Shown one piece after another: positions 21,226 to 32,862 of a stretch of DNA of 64,000 bases. The notes beneath the pieces are model-generated. The model had not been told where the DNA came from. It worked only from the letters and a program-made list of their open reading frames with translations, and did no database searches. The DNA is from Orobanche coerulescens (taxonomy: Eukaryota > Streptophyta > Magnoliopsida > Lamiales > Orobanchaceae): assembly GCA_033398695.1 (NCBI GenBank), contig CM065802.1, positions 165,225,965 to 165,289,964 on the forward strand. The letters are read 5' to 3'. Positions within the stretch are counted from its first letter, which is position 1; each line of letters begins with the position of its first letter. The position numbers and the translations under genes are program-made.

Positions 21226-22640
21226 CTATATGCTTAGTGTTGTGGTGAGCCCTCGGCTCCTTGGCTTGAGCGACAGCTCCATCATTATCACAGAATAGTG
21301 ATATAGCAACTCCGCATTAGGCACCACTTGAAGTTCTTGCATAAACTTCTGCATCCAAAATGCTTCTTTTCTAGACTCTGAGGTAGCTTGATACTCTGCT
21401 TGACAGGTGGAATCTGCAGTAGCGGTTTGCTTTGAGCTTCTCCAAGATACTGCTCCTCCATTGAGAGTAAACAAATACCCAGATGTCGACTTAGAGTCGT
21501 CATTGTCTCCTTGAAAATCAGAATCGGTGAATCCAATCACCTCCAGTTCTACACCACCGTAAGTAAGAACCAAATCTCTAGTTCTTCTTAAGTACTTAAG
21601 AATGTTCTTTACGGCAGTCCATTGTTCCCTTCCCGGGTTCGCTTGAAATCGACTTACCATACTCACAGCGTAGGCTAAGTCTGGTCTCGTACACAACATA
21701 GCGTACATGAGGCTACCCACTGCCGAGGCATATGGTACCTTACTCATATCTCTCTTGCCTTCCTCAATTTGAGGACACATTTTCGTGGTGAGATGAATTC
21801 CATATCGCATGGGAAGGAACCCTCTTTTAGATTCATCCATCTTGAATCTTCTCAGGATTTTATATATATAGAGGGCTTGGGAAAGTCCTATTATTCTTTG
21901 CGGTCTATCTCTATAATGACGGATCCCTAGAATGTAGTAAGCTTCTCCCAAGTCTTTCATGGAGAACGTTTTAGAAAGCCAAGCTTTCACAGTGCTGAGC
22001 ATTGCCACGTTATTTCCTATAAGTAGAATATCATCTACATATAGTACTAAGAACGCAATGTTGCTCCCACTGACCTTTTTGTAAACACACGGTTCCTCCT
22101 CATTTCGTACGAAGTCAAAGTCCTTGACTGCTTCGTCAAATCAAAGGTTCCAACTCCGATAAGCTTGCTTCAGCCCAGAAATGGCTCGTTGTAGCTTACA
22201 CACCTTATGAACATTAGCTTTGGACACAAAACCCTTAGACTGTTCCATGTAGATTTCCTCCTCGAGGTATCTATTTAGAAAAGCCATTTTGATGTCTATT
22301 TGCCATATTTCATAATCGTAATAGTCAGCAATGGCAAGCATCATGCGAATCGACTTTATCATAGCTACGGGCGAGAAGGTATCATGATAATCGATCCCTT
22401 CCCCTTTGGGTGTAACCCTTTGCCACAAGTCTGGCCTTATAGGCATCAACTTGCCATCCCCATCAGTCTTTCTCTTATAGATCCATTTATTTCCAGTAGT
22501 CCTCATGCCAGTTGGAAGAACTACTAGAGTCCAGACCTGATTGGTATGCATCGAGTCTATCTCAGCTTCCATTGCTTCTTGCCATTTATCGGAGTCTACA
22601 TCCACTATCGCTTGGTCATAGGTGACAGGGTCGTTTTCAC
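21226..22640 (-). pseudogene. Copia reverse transcriptase and RNase H
   Basis: Continuous frame from about 22640 to 21226 with a single internal stop, TGA at 22141-22143, probably a mutated Arg before FDEAVKDF. RT motifs: KWQEAMEAEIDSM, GNKWIYKRK, KGEGIDYHDTFSPVA, QIDIKMAFLN (first catalytic Asp), GLKQAYRSW and YVDDIL at 22030-22041. Then KTFSMKDLGEAYYILGI, CTRPDLAYAVSMVSRF and RNase H with GFTDSDFQGD, SKSTSGYLF, SWRSSKQ and DSTCQAEYQA. The end is frayed near 21226. Confidence 0.9.
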
Positions 22641-22736
22641 TGCTATCAGGTGTGTCATGGAGACCAGTTCCTCGACATGTGTATATCCATACCTCTCAGG
22701 CAAGTGAGACACCCTATCAGACCTTCGAAGTAGAGG

Positions 22737-23756
22737 TTATGTTACAATAGGTTCGGTTCTTGATCCATGATCAGATGTCTCCTTAGGACTTTCATTATGC
22801 TCTTCCAAAGAGATATTTCTACCCGAGCCACCTTCCTGAATGAATTCATCCTCAAGGAAGTGCGCTTGTAATGCCACAACGACCTTATGGTCTTCTGGCA
22901 TGTAGAATAGATAACCCATCGAGTCCTCTAGGTATCCTATGAAACGTCCTTTTATGGACCTCGCTTCGAGTTTGTCTACCTTAGCCTTTTTGACATAGGC
23001 TGTACATCCCCAAATCCTTATGTGATTAAGGCTTGTTTTCTTACCCTTCCACATCTCATGTGGAGTGATAGAAACGGATTTGGAAGGACATCTATTAAGG
23101 ATATAGGCAGCGGTTAGTAAGGCATACCCCCACAGGTAAATAGGTAAATCAGTGTAATTTAACATGGAGCGAACCATGTCTAACAAAGTCCGATTTCTCC
23201 TTTCTGAAACACCATTTAATTGTGGGGTTCCTGGCGTCATGAATTGTGACACTATTCTATATTCCTTAAGAAATTCATCAAACTCTGTGTTCATATATTC
23301 GCCACCTCGGTCCGACCGAAGTGCTTTAATATGACATCCAGTCTGTTTTTCAACTAGGGCCTTAAATTCTTTGAATTTAGTAAAGGCTTCGGATTTATGT
23401 TTCATTAAGTACACAATTCCATACCTTGTATGATCATCTGTGAATGTTATGAAATATTGATATTCGTCTCGGGCCACTTCTAAAGCACCACAAACATCGG
23501 TATGTACTAATCCAAGTTTATCGGCAGCCCTTTCAAAAGTCCCTGTGAAGGGGGACTTAGTCATTTTGCCTCTAAGGCAAGATTCATAAGTTGGATAGGG
23601 TTCTACACCCAATGGACTTAAAATTCCATCTTTCTCCATTTTCTGAACCTTGGTCTGACTAACATGACCAAGTCTAAGGTGCCATTTAAGAGCTTTATTA
23701 GTATCTTGCCTACCACGTTTCCTAGTTATAGTGTTCACTGCTGTTTTATTTTGCAT
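22737..23756 (-). pseudogene. Copia integrase
   Basis: Integrase of the copia order, upstream of RT. The zinc module has both His (KWHLRLGHVS) but the first Cys is Tyr (TYESC), so zinc binding is damaged. The catalytic triad is present: HTDVCG (residue 87), RSDRGGEY (149) and NGVSERRNRT (185), counted from 23756. Downstream GCTAYVKK.KVDKLEARSIKG and FIGYLEDSMGYLFY are typical of the copia integrase C-terminus. It lies in a different frame from both protease and RT, so indels separate the domains. Confidence 0.89.
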
Positions 23757-23758
23757 GT

Positions 23759-24160
23759 TCAGATGATATCAACCAATTTATTTCGAAAATAAATTTTACA
23801 ACTACCATTGTCAGTGAAGAAAAAAAATCCTTTTCGGTCCAAGACTGGAATGGATATAATGTTTTTATGCCCCTTGGGCAAAACAAGTACTTCATCCAAC
23901 GTCAAAATAAAACTGGATTCTAAACCCAGTATGATTGATCCAATATCGGTTGCCTCGACACTTTGTCCGCTTCCGACAGTGATCACAACTTCCGCGGCTT
24001 CAAGTTTCCTACTTTGTTCCAGATCCTGATTCATAGTACAAATATGAGAAGTGGCATTTGAATCCAGAATCCATGAAGCAGAATACACAGTAGCGGAACA
24101 ATTAGTTTCAAAAACAAAAATTTCCGTACCTGATGCGCCATTAATCTTAGGAGAAGTCCT
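23759..24160 (-). pseudogene. Copia protease
   Basis: Active-site segment SWILDSNATSHIC with Asp near 24062-24064. The family reads DSG-A; here Gly is Asn, which should abolish activity. The following ITVGSGQSVEATDIGSI and VLVLPKGHKNIISIPVLDRKGFFFFT are typical copia protease. It is in frame with gag. Confidence 0.86.
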
Positions 24161-24955
24161 TCACCAATGGACCAGCTCACCGCATTCAAGGCATTTGTCC
24201 TTAGGTTTTGGACCGCCTACTTTTTGAACCTTTCGGGCCTTGCCCTTTCCTTTCTGTACCCCTTTCTTGGGTTTGTACTGCTCGTAGGACTTTTTCTTCT
24301 TGTTCTTGGACCTCTGAGGCCCAGAAGAAATCACAAGAGCAGCATCTCTCGGTTTAGTCTTCATGTTAAACTGCGTCGTCACCAGTTTATTCATTAGCCT
24401 AGCTACTGTGCATGAAATTTCATTACAGTTGAAATTCACTACAAACTGCGTGAAAGAGTCAGGTAGAGATTGAAGGATGAGATCAATTTGAAGAGATATA
24501 TCCATATTAAAGTTGAGAACCTCGAGTCTCTCAATCATAGAGATCATCTTGAGGACGTCGTCTCCCACTTTCTCTCCTTCTTTCATCCTAGCACTGAACA
24601 ACTGCTTCGATATCTCATATCTAGCAGTCCTACTGTGCTCTCCATAAAGTTCGGTCAAGTGTGCGAGAATCTGCCTAGCAGAAGTCATTTTCTCGTGCGC
24701 TCTCTGCAGCTCATTAGTCATTGAGCCCATCATAAAACCACGGACTAGCACGTCATCCTGGACCCATTTTTCATGGACGTCAATGTCTTAGTGATTACCC
24801 CTAGTCTGGATTGGAGTCGGTGGAATGTCCGCCTCCAAGACGTATCCCAGAGACTCCATACTGAGTACAATCATCAGATTCCGCAACCAGTCAACAAAGT
24901 TGGGGCCAGTTAGGAGATTCTTTTCAAGTAGTATTGCAAGTGGGTTTTTAGCCAT
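24161..24955 (-). pseudogene. Copia gag
   Basis: Start ATG at 24953-24955 (MAKNPLAILLEKNLLTGPNF, where DW follows), a typical copia gag opening. TAA near 24787-24790 breaks the frame before DIDVHEKW. The remainder (MTNELQRAHEKMTSARQI, LFSARMKEGEKVGDDVL, LPDSFTQFVVNFN) is open to a basic Lys-rich stretch. The single zinc knuckle starts CLECGELVHW and is cut by TGA, losing its last Cys. Capsid function would be lost without both repairs. Confidence 0.87.
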
Positions 24956-25971
24956 TTTTAGAGAGATTCAGTTTCGTTTTCTACAAAGATTTAGACAAGA
25001 TTAAATTAGTGACTTGTTTAATTATGACCAAGTATAGAATTTAAGGGCTTGTATAATTCTTGTCTCGGCTCCCACTAATTTTATCAGAATTATACACTCC
25101 CATGTTATAATTTTAACAGAAGCAACCTATCAGGTTTCTTGCCAACTAATTAATGTAAAGTGGTGTCTAACACCGACCCGTCTAACGGATGATTTGATCT
25201 TCTTTTACCCTAGTCTTCATGCCCTCAACCTATCAGGTTTCTTGGCAATCCAGACTATCTAAGTTTTTGACCATCAACGTCTATCGGTTTGACTATTGAA
25301 TCTCACCTGGCAACCTATCAGGTTTCTAGTGGCGAAATTTATCACCAAATGAAGACATCTAATGCACTCAAGAATTTTTCAACCTCCACCAAATGTACTA
25401 CCCTGATAACTCGGAAGCATAGCAAACCAGCTCGGGTATCAATTTTCTACGAGTTTGATGGAGGGTAGGAAACCTCGTAACCTTTTTCAAACTTAGTCTG
25501 TTTGTTGTCGGGAGAATTTCGCGATTAATGTTACACTTTGCACATTAATTCATTTATACGCACGTTTGTTGGTTTGTCAATCATTCAAAATGAAAAACAG
25601 AAAACAGTAACCTAGTTACTACCAATATATAGCTCATGGACCTAATTCCTAAGTACTGGGCCAAGTGAATGACCCAATAAATAAAAAAACAGTCTCCGAT
25701 TCTTCCTATTCTCAGCCGGTTGTCTTTGGTCTTCATCATACCCAAAATAATAATTACATCATTGAAAAATTGCATCCTATACAAATTTTTCTAGTAAATA
25801 TAAATAGGCTCAAAACGGCCTTTACAACCCAATCGAATCGAACAAATCAAAAAACTAAGTCCACAAGCTATATCACCATCACATAAGGATTCCATACAAC
25901 ATGTAATGGCAATGAAATTAAACAATTAATTTTAATATAAATTAATCCAATTAATTTATAAAATTAATCTA
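24956..25971 (-). other. Copia leader and unassigned AT-rich stretch
   Basis: No gene. It holds three near-identical CAACCTATCAGGTTTCT segments (near 25124, 25226 and 25313) and a looser GTCTATCGGTTT (near 25280), probably repeats of the copia leader. The part from about 25575 to 25971 is AT-rich and resembles the AT-rich core of the copia LTR only in composition. No primer site or 5' LTR boundary could be fixed. Confidence 0.5.
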
Positions 25972-26065
25972 CTAATTAAGACTTCCGCTATTTGATTTGA
26001 ATATGTTGTATCCAATATGTCACCATAAAGTGATGCTTCTACCCTTGTCGGGTTGGGGCGTTACA
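25972..26065 (+). repeat. Array LTR 0 (3' stub)
   Basis: Only the last ~94 bp of the LTR, from CTAATTAAGACTTCCGC to GGGGCGTTACA. The left side is unassigned AT-rich sequence next to the copia element. The 3' end is of the long-LTR type (CTTCTACCC, GGGGCG). Confidence 0.8.
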
Positions 26066-26615
26066 ATTTATGGTATCAGAGAGCACTAGGTTTGACCTGT
26101 AGAGCTTAGGCTTTGACCTGTGAGGATTGGGTATACATTAGGTTTCCTTCTTCATCTTTTCCTTTCGTACTTCATCTTTATTTTTGACTTTGCTCCGTTT
26201 CATTGAACCGTTTGAGATTCTTGATCGTATTGGGGAGGTTTCTTATCGTCTGGATCTACCTCCTCAGTTATCACATGTGCATAACGTTTTCTACGTATCC
26301 CTTTTGCGGGGATACAACTATCATCCTGTACATGTGGTTTCATACCCTTTTGACCAGATTCAACCAAACATGTCACTTCTGGAAGAACCGTAAGCCATTC
26401 TTGATAGGCAGGAGAGAGTCATGAGAAATAAGGTCATTCGATTTGTTAAGATTCTTTAGAAGAACCACTCAGCATGCGAGGCGACCTGGGAAACTGAAGA
26501 GTCTATGCGAGCCAGCTACGCTCATTTCTTTTCGTTGTCTGGTATGCTTTCGTTTTGTTTCGTTACCTTTCCTTTTTCATTTTCGAGGACGAAATTTTTT
26601 TTAGAGGGGAAGAGT
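26066..26615 (+). pseudogene. Array internal 1: primer site, integrase C-terminal remnant, polypurine tract
   Basis: Primer site at 26071-26084 after the spacer ATTTA. About 110 bp of leader then jumps directly into integrase C-terminal sequence (RFIEPFEILDRIGEVSYRL, HNVFYVSLLRGY), TAA at 26391-26393, then the chromodomain-like end (VIRFVKIL, EATWETEESMRASY). Here a TAG replaces the Trp of ILWKNH. gag, protease, RT, RNase H and the catalytic integrase core are absent. The polypurine tract GAGGGGAAGAG is at 26604-26614. It cannot encode its own mobility. Confidence 0.85.
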
Positions 26616-29564
26616 TGTAAAATCCAGATTTTTGAACATGTTAAAATACCCTTTAATCTCGAATCTATTAAAGACGTTTAATTATTTAAAATATTACATT
26701 ATAATTATAACCTAAGTATTTAAATTGTCAATATTTGAACAAATAAATGTAATATGAATATAAAACTTATGGAGAACTAATTTGTACATGATTAAAATTG
26801 TCACACGTTTTCTATTTTTGTCCCTAGCCGAATGATAGGTTTTACACAAACATATGGAATCACGAATCATGTCCAGGTTCATGATGGGTTTTATATTTGG
26901 CAAAGCCTTCCATAAAATCCCCATAATTTAGGCATTTTCCTTTTTGAAATTCCTCCCTACTCGCCTATATATATCACACACACATACTTCACAAAACTAA
27001 AAACCCTAAAACCTAAAACTAAATACGGCGGCTACATAGTTCTCTACCATTCCCGTTCGATCGAGGCGTGCACAATGGAAGGATTGGTGGTAGATTGAAG
27101 GTCTCGGGTGCGTTGGTATGAATAAACACGTTATATGATGGCTTAAATGAATTCTGGAATTAAGATAGCTTGTATACCTGAATTTGTGAACGAGATAGGT
27201 CATTATATATAATGATTCAATTCATTTTCCTTTGATGAAAACCTAGTTTTATGTCTTATTTAAGTTCTACAATTGGTTTGGAGTGATTTCGAGTTGTCTT
27301 GGTCATGTTTTTTATTTTTGTGTGATTAAGTGTTGAATCTGAAATTCGGGAGTCTGAAATCAGTCCACTTTGTCAATTTTTGATTCAAAAACTATAATGA
27401 TTTGAGCCATAAAACACTCCAGTATATAGATTCTATATGATTAGTAATACCATGAATTTTTGGGAATTTTTCCTGGATGTTTTGGTAGGTCGTTGAGACG
27501 GATACTTTTTGGGTACAACTGGAGGTTGGTTTTCTGAATAGTCTGAGTTTGAGTATTTTTCGTGTGGGGTTAAACTAACTAATACATTCTGGAAAAATTC
27601 GTTTGGGTTCTAAGGACATTGAAGTATCTGTGTGAATTTCTGTGAATTTTATGTTTAAGTTCTGATGTGGTTCAAAAATTCATCAAGTTGTAACCTGTTC
27701 ATAGATAAAAGCTGATAAAAAAAAGGTTAAAAGGCTAATAAAGGTTAGGGTTGTATTGAATTTATCTCTAGGTATGCTGTCAGGTTTTTGGGTCATATTG
27801 AAAGGGGTCCATTTTATTTATACCTACGTGTTTTGGAGTGATTCTTGAGTCTAAAATCAAGTTCTGGAAAGAGTATACAAGTCTTGTAATTTCTAGAAGT
27901 CGAGAGAATGCCTTTTCTGATTTTATAAGTTCAAGTGTCAAACCTGTCAATTAGTAATCCGAATTTCAACATTTATTTATGATTTTTGTTTTGAAATCGG
28001 TAAGGAATCATTAACTCAAATTGGACAGGGCTTAAATATAAGATGTGTTTCGCCTCTGTGATTTTTGATGGAATTTTTAAAGTAGTACATCATGGGCTCT
28101 TAATTGCTTACTTTTTGAGTCTAAGATCTATCACCGAATCTGGACTAGTTTTGATAAGGAATTTTTGTTCTATAGCTATACTACCTGGAAATTCTACAAA
28201 AATTAAACAAAGTAGAAAACATATGTACCTACATGGGGTAATTTTTCTAAGACTCCAGGAGGTGCACAATATACTTTAAAAATCCGGAAACGTGATACAT
28301 GTTTTGATATTAAAAGCTGAGTTTTCTTAAAAAGGTGGTTACACACTCAGTCTATTATATTACTAAAATGAGTAACCAAATTCATTTGCACTTAAAGTAA
28401 TACTTGGTTATTGATCCGTATAGGTTCCGTGAAGCGGGAGTGATCCTGTATCTTGTGATCCATCTATCTTTGTTTACTTTTGCTGTTGAATAAGGTACAA
28501 ATATTTCGTACTCTTTCAGCAAGAGTACAACTACTTTCTCTCTCATGACCTTTCTCTCTCTTCTATATTATTTGCCTATCTTATTTTGGACTGTTGATAT
28601 TCGAACTCTTCGTTTGAACCTTTGACATTGCATCTTTGATTTGATACATGTGAACTGAACCTTTGATATTAGCTCTTTGATTATTCGAACATTTGATATT
28701 GAACTTTGACTATATGAATGAGACCTACACTTTGATTTGTACTTGTACTTTTGACCCTTCAGTATTTACCCAGGTATTATCTGTTCCCAGTTATGAAGGG
28801 TCCATGACCGTACATTGATGTACCAATGTTATGACTCTAGTGTGGTTGGAGAGATGTACCACACCGTCCCTTATCTGCTGTCTGCTATGGCCATTATTAT
28901 GATTATGAATTATTTGCAGGGGCATATGGATGCATCCTAGATTTGTTTGTTATTTTTTTGGGATACTATGATGATATGGATACATATTATATTTGTTTGG
29001 TGATTGGGCATGCGTGCATGCAGTCCCTTCACATTTGGGAGTTGATCACTCTATTGGGCTACTATTTGTTTGGATATTTGTTTGGGCCTGGGGTAAAACC
29101 TGAATCTACATTCATACACTTTATACTTAACCTTTCGATTATCCATTGACACCATATGTATTCTATCTTCGCATTCCTTTGATTATCTTATCTCGTTTGA
29201 TCTGTTTTGTAATTTGCTTTATATCTGTTCACTAAGCTTTTTATGCTCAGCCGCTTTTCTTCTCCATGCGGCAGGTACTTAAGCTAGGAGCGGGGTTATT
29301 AGCTTGGGGATGAAAGAGAGTGGATTACCCTATAGCTTTATTTTAATAATGAACTTTATTTCCTTATTGTTATTTCCGGATTTCGGACATTTGTATCGTA
29401 CTCTCTTTTGTTCGGTTTCGGGGACACTTGGTGTTGTTTTAGTCCCCTTTTGATACTCTTTTGATAATTTCTAATTAAGACTTCCGCTGTTTGATTTTAA
29501 TATGTTGTATCTGATATGTCACCATAAAGTGATGCTTCTACCCTTGTCGGGTTGGGGCATTACA
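26616..29564 (+). repeat. Array LTR 1 (long form)
   Basis: 2949 bp, TGTAAAATCC to GGGGCATTACA. It includes the ~770-bp block 28239-29008 that LTRs 2-6 lack. That block has loose repeats of GAACCTTTGATATT near 28610-28720. Promoter-like TATATATAT is at 26966 with AAACCCTAA at 27001. It shares the variant ACAATTGGTTTGGAGTGATTTC with LTR 2. Confidence 0.88.
26966..27009 (+). promoter_or_regulatory. TATA box and telo-box in array LTR 1
   Basis: TATATATAT (26966-26974) is followed about 20-30 bp on by CACATACTTCACAAAAC, a plausible transcription start. Immediately after lies AAACCCTAA (27001-27009), the plant telo-box known from leaders of translation-related genes. The same arrangement recurs at 30464, 33213, 35966, 38716, 41461 and 44209, so every full LTR keeps it. 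Confidence 0.6.
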
Positions 29565-30113
29565 ATTTATGGTATCAGAGAGCACTAGGTTTGACCTGTA
29601 GAGCTTAGGCTTTGACCTGTGAGGATTGGGTAGACATTAGGTTTCCTTCTTCATCTTTTCCTTTCCTACTTCATCTTTATTTTTGACTTTGCTCCATTTC
29701 ATTGAACCGTTTGAGATTCTTGATCGTATTGGGGAGGTTTCTTACGCCTGGATCTACCTCCTCAGTTATCACATGTGCATAACGTTTTCCACGTATCCCT
29801 TTTGGAGGGATACAACTATCATCCTCTACATGTGGTCTCATACCATTTTGACCAGATTCAACCAGACATGTCACTTCCGGAAGAACCGTAAGCCATTCTT
29901 AATAGGCAGGAGAGAGTCATGAGAAATATGGTCATTCGCTTTGTTAAGATTCTTTGGAAGAACCACCCAGCACGCGAGGCAACCTGGGAAACTGAAGAGT
30001 CTATGCGAGCCAGCTACCCTTATTTCTTTTCGTTGTCTAGTATGCTTTCGTTTTGTTTCGTTACCTTTCCTTTTTCATTTTCGAGGACGAAATTTTTTTT
30101 AGAGGGGAAGAGT
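29565..30113 (+). pseudogene. Array internal 2
   Basis: Primer site from 29570, integrase C-terminal remnant from about 29690 and polypurine tract 30101-30111. A 2-base loss after GEVSY (near 29745) shifts the frame. The TAA shared by all units is at 29889-29891. The distal part (VIRFVKILWKNHPAREATWE) is open and keeps the Trp lost in internal 1. It shares TTTTTGACTTTGCTCC with internal 1. Confidence 0.85.
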
Positions 30114-32311
30114 TGTAAAACCCAGATTTTTGAACATGTTAAAATACTCTTTAATCTCGAATCTATAAAAGACATTTAAGTATTTAAAATATTACATTAT
30201 GATTATAACCTAAGTATTTAAATCGTCAACATTTGAACAAAAAAATGTAATACAAATATAAAACTTATGGAGAACTAATTTGTACATGATTGAAATTATC
30301 ACACGTTTTCTATTTGTGCCCCTAGCCGAATGATATGTTTTACACAAACATATGGAATTGTCAATCATGTCCAGGTTCGTGATGGGTTTTATATTTGGCA
30401 AAGCCTTCCATAAAATCCCCATAATTTAGGCATTTTCCTTTTTGAAATTCCTCCCCACTCGCCTATATATATCACACACACATACTTCACAAAACTAAAA
30501 ACCCTAAAACCTAAAACTAAAAACGACGGCTACATTGTTCTTTACCATTCCCGTTCGATCGAGGCGTGCACAATGGAAGGATTGGTGGTAGATTGAAGGT
30601 CTCGGGTGCGTTGGTATGATTAAACACGTTATATGATGGCTTAAATGAATTCTGGAATTAAGACAGCTTCTATACCTGAATTTTTGAACGCGATAGGTCA
30701 TTATATATAATGATTCAATTCAGTTTCCTTTGATGAAAACCTAGTTTTATGTCTTAGTTAAGTTCTACAATTGGTTTGGAGTGATTTCGAGTTGGTTTGG
30801 TCGTGTTTTTTATTTTTGTGTGATTAAGTGTTGAATCTGAAATTCGGGAGTCTGAAATCAGTCCACTTTGTCGATATTTGATTCAAAAACTATAATGAGT
30901 TGAGCCATGAAACACTCCAGTATATAGATTCTGTATGATTAGTAATACCATGAATTTTTGGGAATTTTTCCTGGATGTTTTGTTAGGTCGTTGAGATGGA
31001 TACTTTTTGGGTACAACTGGAGGTTGGTTTTCTGAATAGTCTGAGTTTGAGTATTTTTCGTGTGGGGTTATACTAACTAATAAATTCTGGAAAAATTCGT
31101 TTTCGTTCTAAGGACATTGAAGTATATGTGTGAATTTCTGTGAATTTTATGTTGAAGTTCTAATGTGGTTCAAAAATTCGTCAAGTTGTAACCTGTTCAT
31201 AGATAAAAGCTGATAAAAAAAGGTTAAAAGGCTAATAAAGGTTAGGGTTGTATTGAATTTATCTCTAGGTATGCTGTCACGTTTTTGGGTCATATTGAAA
31301 GGGGTCCATTTTATTTATACCAATGTGTTTTTGAGTGATTCTTGAGTCTAAAATCAAGTTTTGGAAAAGTACTTTCTGAATATACAAGTCTTGTAATTTT
31401 GAGAAGTCGAGAGAATGTCTTTTCTGATTTTACAAGTTCAAGTATCAAACCTGTCAATTAGTAATCCGAATTTCAATATTGGTTTATGATTTTTGTTTTG
31501 AAATCAGTAAGGAAACATTAACTCAAATTGGACAGGGCTTAAATATAAGATGTGTTTGGCCTCTGTGATTTTTGGTGGAGTTTTTAGAGTAGCACATCAT
31601 GGGCTCTTAATTGCTTACTTTTTGAGTCTCAGATCTGTCATCGAATCTCGACTAGTTTTGATTAGGAATTTTTGTTCTATAGCTATACTACCTGGAAATT
31701 CTACAAAAATTAAACAAAGTAGAAAACATATGTACCTACATGGGGCATGCGTGCATGCAGTCCCTTCACATTTGGGAGTTGATCACTCCATTGGGCTATT
31801 ATTTGTTTGGATATTTGTTTGGGCCTCGGGTAAAATACTGATTCCACATTCATACACTTTATACTTAAACTTTGATATCCTTTTGATTATCCATTGATAG
31901 CATATGTATTCTATCTTCGCATTCCTTTGATTATCTTATCTCGTTTGATCTGTTTTGTTATTTTCTTTATATCTGTTCACTGAGCGTTTTATGCTCAGCC
32001 GCTTTTCTTCTCCATGCGACAGGTACTTAAGCTAGGACCGGGGTTATTAGCTTGGGGATGAGAGAGAGTGGATTACCCTATAGCTTTATTTTAATAATAT
32101 ACTTTATTTCCTTATTGTTATTTCTGGATTTTGGACATTTGTATCGTACTCTCTTTTGTTCGGTTTCAGGGACACTTGGTGTTGTTTTAGTCCCCTTTTG
32201 ATACTCTTTGATAATTTCTAATTAAGACTTCCGCTGTTTGATTTGAATATGTTGTATCTGATATGTCACCATAAAGTGATGCTTCTGCCCTTGTCGGGTT
32301 GGAGCGTTACA
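30114..32311 (+). repeat. Array LTR 2 (short form)
   Basis: 2198 bp. The 5' part is of the LTR 1 type, but the ~770-bp block is missing, with the join ACATGGGG/CATGCG at about 31745. The 3' end is of the short-LTR type (CTTCTGCCC, GGAGCG). It therefore looks recombinant. TATA box at 30464, telo-box at 30499. Confidence 0.87.
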
Positions 32312-32862
32312 ATTTATGGTATCAGAGAGCACTAGGTTTGACCTGTAGAGCTTAGGCTTTGACCTGTGAGGATTGGGTAGACATTAGGTTTCCTTCTTCA
32401 TCTTTTCCTTTCGTACTTCATCTTTATTTTGGACTTTGCTACGATTCATTGAACCGTTTGAGATTCTTGATCGTATTGGGGAGGTTTCTTATCGTCTGGC
32501 TCTACCTCCTCAGTTATCACATGTGCATAACGTTTTCCACGTATCCCTTTTGCGGGGATACAACTATCATCCTCTACATGTGGTGTCATACCCTTTTGAC
32601 CAGATTCAACCAGACATGTCACTTCCGGAAGAACCGTAAGCCATTCTTGATAGGCATGAGAGAGTCATGAGAAATAAGGTCATTCGCTTTGTTAAGATTC
32701 TTTGGAAGAACCACCCAGCACGCGAGGCGACCTCGGAAACTGAAGAGTCTATGCAAGCCAGCTACCCTCATTTCTTTTCGTAGTCTGGTATGGTTTCGTT
32801 TTGTTTCGTTACCTTTCCTTTTTCATTTTCGAGGACGAAATTTTTTTTTAGAGGGGAAGAGT
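32312..32862 (+). pseudogene. Array internal 3
   Basis: Primer site from 32317. The integrase remnant is open from 32436 (LRFIEPFEILDRIG, YRLALPPQLSHVHNVFHVS) to the shared TAA at 32637-32639. The chromodomain-like end continues in frame to TAG at 32781-32783 and reads ATSETEESMQ (Trp changed to Ser). The polypurine tract precedes 32863. Confidence 0.85.

Larger units (their letters stand above)
19203..25971 (-). mobile_element. Ty1/copia element (Tork-like?), 5' LTR not recognised
   Basis: Minus-strand element with the copia domain order gag, protease, integrase, RT, RNase H. The 3' LTR is 19203-21040. The right end is unclear: after the gag leader no TGTTGGGATTCC start was seen, and AT-rich sequence runs into the LTR stub of the array at 25972. 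Copia affiliation is firm; the Tork assignment is my impression from RNase H motifs. Left flank AAGAC (19198-19202) would be one copy of the target duplication; the other is not visible. Confidence 0.88.

Noticed and set aside
27001..27009. Interstitial telomere repeat (AAACCCTAA)
   Set aside because: Only a single unit per LTR; it is a telo-box motif rather than a telomeric tract.
29000..29030. tRNA-like or hairpin gene at GCATGCGTGCATGC
   Set aside because: Short palindrome only; no cloverleaf, A box or B box was found.
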